A stretch of 11,361 nucleotides of DNA from Betaproteobacteria bacterium (GTDB lineage: Bacteria > Pseudomonadota > Gammaproteobacteria > Burkholderiales > SG8-39). The DNA lies in contig VBCJ01000318.1 in assembly GCA_005884335.1 (NCBI GenBank), positions 1 through 11,361 of the forward strand, in the 5' to 3' direction. Each line of letters begins with the position of its first letter. The first letter of the stretch is position 1. Shown piece by piece: positions 6,349-11,361 of this stretch. The notes below the pieces were generated by a model. The model was not told the origin of the DNA. It did not search any database and was given only the letters and a program-made list of their open reading frames with translations. The position numbers and the translations under genes were made by a program.

Positions 6349-6798
6349 CCGAGTCGGGCTCCCGCCGGATCCGACATCACGGCGCCAACGCAGCCAGACC
6401 CGAAGGCGCCGAAAGTCCTCGGGCAGTGCCGAATCGCCCATGAGCACCAGCCATTTGCGGCCGCGCCCCGTCTGATCGAGCCCCAAGACTACCAATGCCG
6501 CCGAAACAAAATGGTCGCTGCGAAGCCTGCCTTCATGCCACCCGCCGTTGCGGTCCCGCCAGGCAGCGCGCCCGTCCTCTCGCAACTCCAGCGACACCGC
6601 CGCCCGGGGGGACCGGTGCAGGACCTCGGCAAGGCAGCCGGTGCCCGAGAGCAGGATGCCGAAACCGACCAGAACCTGCGGCCAACCGGCCAAGCTCACC
6701 CAGGTAGCCGCGAGCGCGAGAACATGGGCAGCGAGAAGCAAGCCCGCGAGCTTGAGCGAGGGCTTGAGATCGAGCTGCAGGGTGGACGCAGCCGGCAT
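6334..6798 (-). CDS. YgfX/CptA-like inner-membrane protein
   Basis: A 154-residue protein with two membrane helices near the N-terminus (about 16-36 and 40-58). A soluble tail contains SLELREDGRAAWRDRNGGWHEG and then LVLMGDSALPEDFRRLRVWLRW. The GDS...FRRLRVWLRW ending and the two-helix hairpin fit the YgfX family (Pfam PF07254), whose E. coli member was reported as a cell-division-inhibiting toxin (CptA) paired with SdhE/YgfY; that toxin role is disputed. No sdhE-like partner is next to it here. The gene starts 27 nt after fabF, with GGAAGGGG upstream of the ATG, and probably shares its transcript. It lies 146 nt before rpoE. The family call rests on motif memory; the role in this operon is unknown. 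Confidence 0.7.
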   Translation of the reverse strand: MPAASTLQLDLKPSLKLAGLLLAAHVLALAATWVSLAGWPQVLVGFGILLSGTGCLAEVLHRSPRAAVSLELREDGRAAWRDRNGGWHEGRLRSDHFVSAALVVLGLDQTGRGRKWLVLMGDSALPEDFRRLRVWLRWRRDVGSGGSPTRASAE

Positions 6799-6825
6799 GA
6801 GCGCTCGTCTTCACCCCTTCCGGGA

Positions 6826-8064
6826 TCAAACGCGTTTGAAAATCAGGGTTCCGTTGGTCCCCCCGAACCCAAAAGAGTTCGACAGGGCGGAGCGCAGCGG
6901 CATGCGCCGGGCCGCGTTGGGCACGTAATCGAGATCGCAAGCCGGGTCCTGGTTGAACAGGTTTGCGGTCGGGGGCGCGACCTGATCGCGAATCGCCAGC
7001 ACCGAGAAAATCGCCTCCACTCCTCCGGCCGCACCGAGCAGATGCCCGGTCATGGATTTCGTCGAGCTGACGGCGAGCTTCCTCGCATGATCGCCGAAGC
7101 AGCGTTTGACCGCTACGGTCTCGGCGAGGTCGCCCAGAGGTGTCGAGGTTCCGTGGGCGTTGATGTAGTCGATGTCCTCGCGATTGAGTCTGGCGTTGTG
7201 CAAGGCGTTCTGCATGCAGCGAGCCGCCCCCTCCCCGTCCTCCTGAGGCGCGGTCATGTGGTAGGCGTCACCGCTCATCCCGTAACCGGCAAGCTCGGCG
7301 TAGATCTTCGCGCCGCGCCGCCTCGCGTGCTCGAATTCCTCGAGCACCACCACTCCCGCTCCTTCTCCCAGGACGAATCCGTCGCGGTCCCTGTCCCAGG
7401 GACGGCTCGCAGTGGCGGGATCGTCGTTGCGCGTCGACAGCGCGCGCGCCGCGCAGAAGCCGCCCACCGTGAGCAGCGTGATGGTCGCCTCCGCGCCGCC
7501 GGCGACCATCGCATCGCAGTCGCCGTACTCGATAAGACGTCCGGATTCGCCGATGCAGTGCGCGGAGGTCGTGCAAGCCGTCACCATCGCCAGATTCGGA
7601 CCCTTCAGTCCGTGCATGATCGACAGATTTCCCGAGATCATGTTGATGATCGTGCTGGGAATGAAGAACGGCGAAATCTTGCGCGGGCCACCCTTCAGCA
7701 CGTCGTTATGCGTCTCTTCGATCATCGGCAGGCCGCCGATGCCCGAGCCGATATTGACGCCGATGCGAGGGGCATTCGTCTCGGTGACCTCGAGGCCGGA
7801 GTCTTTCAGCGCCTGAACCCCGGCCGCGATGCCGAGATGGATGAAACGGTCCATGCGGCGCGCCTCTTTCGGAGGCAGATACGCGGCGACGTCGAAATTC
7901 CTTACTTCGCCCGCGATCCGGCTGGAGAGCAAACCCGCGTCGAAGTGGGTGATGCGGCCGATGCCCGACTTGGCGGCAAGGACGCTTGACCAAGCTTCGG
8001 CAACAGTGTTGCCGATCGGGCAGACGATTCCTAATCCGGTGACAACAACACGACGGCGGCTCAA
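6826..8064 (-). CDS. fabF: Beta-ketoacyl-ACP synthase II
   Basis: FabF condenses malonyl-ACP with a growing acyl-ACP, the elongation step of type II fatty-acid synthesis. The 412 residues form a complete KAS fold with the Cys-His-His triad: Cys164 (TACTTSAH), His304 (NAHGTSTPLGD) and His341 (SMTGHLLGAAG). This numbering is one off E. coli FabF (163/303/340). The glycine-rich end SNSFGFGGTNGTLIF is intact. The start is TTG at 8064, giving MSRRRVVVTGLGIVCPIG, the exact family N-terminus; GGAG (8070-8073) lies 5 nt upstream. No ATG or GTG exists in frame between the acpP stop and this codon, so the rare start is well supported. It follows acpP by 24 nt, the usual acpP-fabF pair. Confidence 0.97.
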   Translation of the reverse strand: MSRRRVVVTGLGIVCPIGNTVAEAWSSVLAAKSGIGRITHFDAGLLSSRIAGEVRNFDVAAYLPPKEARRMDRFIHLGIAAGVQALKDSGLEVTETNAPRIGVNIGSGIGGLPMIEETHNDVLKGGPRKISPFFIPSTIINMISGNLSIMHGLKGPNLAMVTACTTSAHCIGESGRLIEYGDCDAMVAGGAEATITLLTVGGFCAARALSTRNDDPATASRPWDRDRDGFVLGEGAGVVVLEEFEHARRRGAKIYAELAGYGMSGDAYHMTAPQEDGEGAARCMQNALHNARLNREDIDYINAHGTSTPLGDLAETVAVKRCFGDHARKLAVSSTKSMTGHLLGAAGGVEAIFSVLAIRDQVAPPTANLFNQDPACDLDYVPNAARRMPLRSALSNSFGFGGTNGTLIFKRV

Positions 8065-8088
8065 ATCGACTCCGGCCGTGGGGAGAAA

Positions 8089-8331
8089 TCAGGCTTTCTT
8101 GGCGTGGGCGTTCACGTAGTCGATGGCCTGCTGGACGGTTGTGATCTTTTCAGCCTCCTCATCCGGAATCTCCGTCTCGAATTCCTCTTCGAGAGCCATC
8201 ACGAGTTCGACGGTGTCGAGCGAGTCCGCGCCGAGGTCGTCGACAAACGATGATCCGTTCTTGATCTCCGCTTCGTTCACGCCGAGCTGTTCCGCGACGA
8301 TTTTCTTGACGCGCTGTTCAACGTTTTCCAT
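8089..8331 (-). CDS. acpP: Acyl carrier protein
   Basis: AcpP carries fatty-acid intermediates as thioesters on a phosphopantetheine arm. The 80-residue, strongly acidic protein (MENVEQRVKKIVAEQLGV...) has the attachment motif GADSLDTVE with Ser37, followed by the helix II recognition surface (ELVMALEEEFETEIPDEEAEKI). Length and sequence are typical. ATG at 8331 is the start because AAGGAG (8338-8343) sits 6 nt upstream; the frame stays open further upstream, but that extension has no ACP similarity and would cross the promoter region. The gene has its own promoter in the fabG-acpP gap, which suits its need for far higher expression than the surrounding enzymes. Confidence 0.98.
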   Translation of the reverse strand: MENVEQRVKKIVAEQLGVNEAEIKNGSSFVDDLGADSLDTVELVMALEEEFETEIPDEEAEKITTVQQAIDYVNAHAKKA

Positions 8332-8382
8332 TGCGGACTCCTTCCCCCTTGTTTTGCTGCAATCGAAATTCAGAAGGTGCGC

Positions 8383-8413
8383 ATTGTAGCAGAACCACCT
8401 TTCCCCCCGGCAA
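8383..8413 (-). promoter_or_regulatory. Extended -10 promoter for acpP-fabF
   Basis: On the minus strand TACAAT (complement of 8383-8388) matches 5 of 6 bases of the -10 consensus and is preceded by TGC, giving the extended -10 form TGNTACAAT. A TTGCCG (complement of 8408-8413) matches 4 of 6 bases of the -35 consensus but at a long 19-nt spacing, which an extended -10 can tolerate. Start of transcription would be near 8376, leaving a leader of about 45 nt with a strong ribosome site. The 101-nt fabG-acpP gap shows nothing else clear. Confidence 0.65.
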
Positions 8414-8432
8414 GCCAATCTGGTCGCGCCTG

Positions 8433-9179
8433 TCAGGTCATGTACATGCCGCCGTTGACGTGGAGGGTCGCGCCGGTGATATAGGCGGCTTGCGGCGAAG
8501 CGAGAAACGCCACCACGGCGGCCACGTCTTCCGGATTTCCCAGGCGCCCCAAAGGAATTTGCTGGAGCAGCGCCTTGCGTTGTGCGTCCGTGAGCACTCG
8601 GGTCATGTCCGTGTCGATAAAACCGGGCGCGACGCAATTGACGGTAATGCCGCGGCTGCCGATCTCCCGCGCGAGCGACCGCGTCAACCCCGCGATGCCG
8701 GCCTTCGCCGCCGCATAATTGATTTGGCCGGCGTTGCCGCTCGAGCCGACCACGGAGGTGATATTGATGATGCGGCCCGAACGTGCCTTCATCATGCCCC
8801 GCATGACCGCCTTGCTAAGCCTGAACACCGATTTGAGATTGGTGTCGATCACCGCGTCCCACTCGGCTTCCTTCATGCGCATGGCGAGGTTGTCCTGTGC
8901 GATGCCGGCGTTGTTGACGAGAATGGACACCGTACCGTGGGCCTGCTCGATCTCGGCCACCAGACCCTCGATGTTCGCCGCGACCCGCACGTCGAGCTGC
9001 GCTCCCTTTCCTTGAATCCGCGCCTTGGAGAGGTACGCCGTGATGGATTGTGCGCCGGCCTCCGTGGTGGCGGTGCCGACGACGGTCGCGCCCCGGCCGC
9101 CGAGCGCGAGAGCGATCGACCTGCCGATTCCGCGCGATGCGCCGGTCACCAGCGCAACTTGGCTCTCGAGATCCATCAT
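8433..9179 (-). CDS. fabG: 3-oxoacyl-ACP reductase
   Basis: FabG is the NADPH-dependent short-chain dehydrogenase that reduces beta-ketoacyl-ACP in each elongation cycle. The 248 residues contain the cofactor motif TGASRGIG (12-19), NNAG (89-92), Asn114, and the catalytic Ser142, Tyr155 and Lys159 (ITSVVG; YAAAK). The conserved PGFIDTDMT loop and the GATLHVNGGMYM ending are present. Two ATGs stand in tandem (9179 and 9176). The first overlaps the fabD stop as ATGA and is annotated; the second would shorten the protein by one residue. The ribosome site is weak, so translation is probably coupled to fabD. The frame is open further upstream, but that part lies inside fabD and is not FabG-like. 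Confidence 0.96.
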   Translation of the reverse strand: MMDLESQVALVTGASRGIGRSIALALGGRGATVVGTATTEAGAQSITAYLSKARIQGKGAQLDVRVAANIEGLVAEIEQAHGTVSILVNNAGIAQDNLAMRMKEAEWDAVIDTNLKSVFRLSKAVMRGMMKARSGRIINITSVVGSSGNAGQINYAAAKAGIAGLTRSLAREIGSRGITVNCVAPGFIDTDMTRVLTDAQRKALLQQIPLGRLGNPEDVAAVVAFLASPQAAYITGATLHVNGGMYMT

Positions 9180-10111
9180 GCGGCTTTCGACAATTGCGCT
9201 CCCTGCTCGAGCCCCGCACGGTCGGCGAGCGCAATGCCCTGCAATCCATCGGCAGAGCGCCTGACGAGCGGCGCGAGCACCTTTCCCGGGCCGCATTCGA
9301 AAACCCGCGTCACGCCTCGCGCCGCCATCGCCCTCACGCACTCAACCCAGCGCACCGGATGATCGGCCTGATTCACCAGCGCCTCCCTGACCCCTGAGGC
9401 TGAGGGGCGGCTCCTCGCATCGACATTATGAATCACCGGGATTCGCGGAGAATTCACTGCGATCCTCTCGAGTGCTTCTCTCAACCTTGCCGCAGCCGGG
9501 GCCATCAAGGAGGAGTGGAATGGAGCGCTCACCGGCAGTGCGATTGCCCCCTTCGCGCCTCGCGCCTTTGCGGCCACGATCGCCCGCCGCACGGCGAGCG
9601 CGTGTCCGGCAATGACCACCTGTCCGGGCGCATTGAAGTTGACCGCCTCGCAGACTTCGCCCTGTGCGGCTTCCGCGCATGCCGACTTCACCGCTTCGTC
9701 ATCGAGGCCGAGGATGGCCGCCATCGCGCCCGTGCCCTGCGGCACGGCTTCCTGCATCGCCCGGCCGCGCAGGCGCACCAGGGGAAGGCAATCGGCGAAG
9801 GAAATTGCGCCGGCCACCACGAGCGCCGTGTACTCCCCGAGGCTGTGGCCCGCAAGGAGCGCGGGGTCGGCGCCGCCTGACTCCCGCCATGCACGCCAGG
9901 CACAGATGCCCGCCGTCACCATGACCGGCTGGGTATTGACGGTTCTGTTGAGTTCCTCCGCGGGACCTTCGGCGATCAACTTGGCGAGGTCCTGCTTCAG
10001 GACCTCGGATGCTTCGGCAAGGGTCTCGCGGATCGCGGGCATGTCGCCGTAGCCGGCGAGCATTCCCGCCGACTGCGACCCTTGGCCTGGAAATACCATC
10101 GCGAACTTCAC
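9176..10111 (-). CDS. fabD: Malonyl-CoA:ACP transacylase
   Basis: FabD transfers malonyl from CoA to ACP, supplying the extender unit. The 311-residue protein (E. coli 309) has the oxyanion motif FPGQGSQ near the N-terminus and the nucleophile Ser90 in GHSLGEY. Arg115 (LVRLRGR) binds the malonyl carboxylate, His199 (SAPFHSSLM) is the base and Gln248 (LVNQADHPVRW) completes the site. Each is offset by two from the E. coli residues (92/117/201/250). The start is GTG at 10111, giving MKFAMVFPGQGSQ, the expected N-terminus; it lies 5 nt after the fabH stop. The frame continues open upstream within fabH, but that extension is a shadow. The stop overlaps the fabG start. Confidence 0.96.
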   Translation of the reverse strand: MKFAMVFPGQGSQSAGMLAGYGDMPAIRETLAEASEVLKQDLAKLIAEGPAEELNRTVNTQPVMVTAGICAWRAWRESGGADPALLAGHSLGEYTALVVAGAISFADCLPLVRLRGRAMQEAVPQGTGAMAAILGLDDEAVKSACAEAAQGEVCEAVNFNAPGQVVIAGHALAVRRAIVAAKARGAKGAIALPVSAPFHSSLMAPAAARLREALERIAVNSPRIPVIHNVDARSRPSASGVREALVNQADHPVRWVECVRAMAARGVTRVFECGPGKVLAPLVRRSADGLQGIALADRAGLEQGAQLSKAA

Positions 10112-10116
10112 CTCGA

Positions 10117-11076
10117 CTACATCTCCACCAGTGATGCGCCCCAGGTGAAGCCGCCGCCCACTCCCTGAAGCATGACTTTGTGGCCCGGCCTGATGCGCCC
10201 GTCTCGGATCGCGAGATCCAGCGCGAGAGGCACCGAGGCGGCCGATGTATTGCCATGAATGTCCACGGTGACGATGAGCTTCGACAGATCGATCCGGAGC
10301 TTCCTCGCGGTCGCCTCGAGTATGCGCGCGTTGGCCTGGTGCGGAATGAGCCAGTCGATGTCCGAGGGGGCGAGACCGCACTGGGCCAAGGTCTCGCGCG
10401 CGACCTCGTCCAGCACCTTGACCGCAAACTTGAATACCGCCTGCCCGTCCATCTGAAGAAACGGCGACCCGACGATCTTGCCGCCGCAAACGTTTCCGGG
10501 CACCGAGAGAATGTCCACGTAAGACCCGTCGGCATGCAGCACGCTTGCCAGGATGCCGGGCTTGGAGTCCGCCCGCAGAATCACGGCGCCGGCGCCATCG
10601 CCGAACAGTACCGCCGTGCCGCGATCCTTCCAGTCGAGGATCCGCGAATACACTTCGGTGCCGACGATGAGAGCGCAGCGATTCTGGCCCGATCGGATCA
10701 TCTTGTCGGCGATCGCGAGCGCGTATACGAAGCCGCTGCAGACGGCCTGAATATCGAACGCTGCGCAGCCCTTCATTCCCAGCTTCGCCTGCATGATGCA
10801 AGCCGTACTCGGAAAAATGTAGTCGGGTGTCGCCGTGGCCGCAATGATGAGATCGATTTCCTGCGGGGTGATTCTCGCCGCGGCAAGCGCCGCGCGGCTC
10901 GCCTCGACACCAAGATCGCTGGAGGCCTGCGAGGGTTCGGCGATGTGACGCTGGCGGATGCCGGTGCGCGTCCGGATCCATTCGTCGGTGGTGTCCATTT
11001 GCTTGGCCAGATCGTCGTTGGTGACGACCTTCGGCGGCAAATAGCTCCCGGTGCCGATGATGCGCGACCAGATCAC
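10117..11076 (-). CDS. fabH: Beta-ketoacyl-ACP synthase III
   Basis: FabH starts fatty-acid synthesis by condensing acetyl-CoA (or another short primer) with malonyl-ACP. The 319 residues (E. coli 317) carry the thiolase-fold triad Cys113 (IQAVCSGFVYAL), His246 (IPHQANARI) and Asn276 (DIHGNTSAAS). The GTGSYLPPKVVTND opening and the GVGGGFTWGASLVEM ending are typical. The start codon is GTG at 11076, which overlaps the plsX stop as GTGA; GGTGGA just upstream can serve as ribosome site. It is therefore probably translationally coupled to plsX, and fabD begins 5 nt after its stop. Primer preference cannot be read from sequence alone. Confidence 0.96.
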   Translation of the reverse strand: MIWSRIIGTGSYLPPKVVTNDDLAKQMDTTDEWIRTRTGIRQRHIAEPSQASSDLGVEASRAALAAARITPQEIDLIIAATATPDYIFPSTACIMQAKLGMKGCAAFDIQAVCSGFVYALAIADKMIRSGQNRCALIVGTEVYSRILDWKDRGTAVLFGDGAGAVILRADSKPGILASVLHADGSYVDILSVPGNVCGGKIVGSPFLQMDGQAVFKFAVKVLDEVARETLAQCGLAPSDIDWLIPHQANARILEATARKLRIDLSKLIVTVDIHGNTSAASVPLALDLAIRDGRIRPGHKVMLQGVGGGFTWGASLVEM

Positions 11077-11361
11077 GTTTCCACCGCCTCGGAATTCCCC
11101 CGCTCGGCCTGACCGAACCGCAGCATCAGGCGGTGCAGCACTTCATTGCGCACCTCCTCCATGGCCCGCTCGATGGCCCGCTCGAATCCGAACGCGTCGG
11201 CAGAGCCGTGACTCTTCACGACGATGCCTCTCAATCCGAGCAAAGTCGCGCCGTTGAAACGGCGCGGGTCGAGCCGTTTGCGGAACGCGTAGAGCACCGG
11301 CATGACGATTACGCCAGCCAGCCTGGCGAGAACGCTGCGCATGAATTCCTGGCGAATGAAG
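11073..11361 (-). CDS. plsX: Phosphate acyltransferase PlsX, C-terminal part (runs off the right edge)
   Basis: PlsX converts acyl-ACP to acyl-phosphate for phospholipid synthesis. Only the last 95 or so codons are in the window; the frame is open to the right edge, so the gene start is outside. The visible sequence includes KRLDPRRFNGATLLGLRGIV and VKSHGSADAFGFERAIERA, which match the conserved C-terminal region of PlsX (RxxGGAPLLGxxGxxxKSHGSAD type), with Asn in place of the first Gly. The stop TGA (11073-11075) overlaps the fabH GTG. The plsX-fabH-fabD-fabG order is the common proteobacterial arrangement. The apparent ATG at 11342 is internal, because FIRQEF precedes it in frame. Confidence 0.92.
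   Translation of the reverse strand, partial: FIRQEFMRSVLARLAGVIVMPVLYAFRKRLDPRRFNGATLLGLRGIVVKSHGSADAFGFERAIERAMEEVRNEVLHRLMLRFGQAERGNSEAVET

Noticed and set aside
6511..7989. 492-codon plus-strand open frame opposite the ygfX-like gene and fabF
   Set aside because: Antisense shadow of fabF, whose full catalytic triad and family N-terminus establish the minus strand as coding; the plus-strand protein has no coherent domain.
8089..8637. Possible longer acyl carrier protein with about 100 extra N-terminal residues
   Set aside because: The extension overlaps fabG and the promoter, has no similarity to ACP, and a strong ribosome site precedes the ATG at 8331.
8433..9341. Possible N-terminally extended FabG
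   Set aside because: The first 54 or so residues are a frame-shadow of fabD; the ATGA overlap at 9176-9179 and family alignment fix the start.
9176..10981. 601-codon minus-strand frame suggesting a fusion or long extension ahead of FabD
   Set aside because: The extra 290 residues lie inside fabH in another frame and are basic low-complexity sequence; FabD proper starts at GTG 10111 with the exact family N-terminus.
1..11361. CRISPR array, insertion sequence, integrase, phage or defence genes
   Set aside because: No direct-repeat series, terminal inverted repeats, transposase or recombinase motifs were seen; every long stretch is explained by core genes in a conserved order.

Overview
This window is one continuous block of core chromosome from a GC-rich (roughly 60% or more) Gram-negative bacterium. 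Twelve protein genes all lie on the minus strand. In transcription order they are plsX (C-terminal part only), fabH, fabD, fabG, acpP, fabF, a ygfX/cptA-like membrane gene, rpoE, rseA, rseB (mucB), mucD, lepA and lepB (5' part only). This order, with the FASII fatty-acid cluster running into the extracytoplasmic stress sigma factor module and then into lepA-lepB, is typical of Betaproteobacteria; that class assignment rests on gene order and protein character, not on a database search. I see no rRNA, tRNA, mobile element, CRISPR array or sign of recent transfer.

The right half (about 6826-11361) is fatty-acid and phospholipid synthesis. PlsX makes acyl-phosphate from acyl-ACP. FabD loads malonyl onto ACP, FabH starts chains, FabF extends them, FabG does the first reduction, and AcpP carries the intermediates. 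plsX/fabH and fabD/fabG overlap by 4 nt at their stop and start codons, and fabH/fabD are 5 nt apart. A 101-nt gap before acpP holds a good extended -10 promoter and a strong Shine-Dalgarno sequence, as expected for a very highly expressed small protein. All catalytic residues that could be checked are present in FabH, FabD, FabG, FabF and AcpP.

The middle (about 2572-6798) is the envelope-stress module: sigma-E (RpoE), its membrane anti-sigma factor RseA, the periplasmic co-regulator RseB, and the periplasmic protease/chaperone MucD with two PDZ domains. A YgfX-like two-helix membrane protein precedes it. The 146-nt gap upstream of rpoE is the most interesting non-coding stretch. It holds a sigma-E-like -35/-10 pair at 16-nt spacing, a second sigma-70-like -10 box, a short palindrome, and a nested inverted repeat that could fold over the rpoE translation start.

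The left part (1-2510) holds lepA (EF4, a ribosome-associated GTPase) and lepB (signal peptidase I). A terminator-like hairpin lies just ahead of the lepA start, and two tiny open frames chained by ATGA overlaps lie between lepA and lepB.

There is no evidence of a new defence or mobile system. The noteworthy signals are regulatory: the rpoE leader, the hairpin before lepA, the inverted repeats between rseB and mucD, and the run of GTG/TTG starts in the fab genes.
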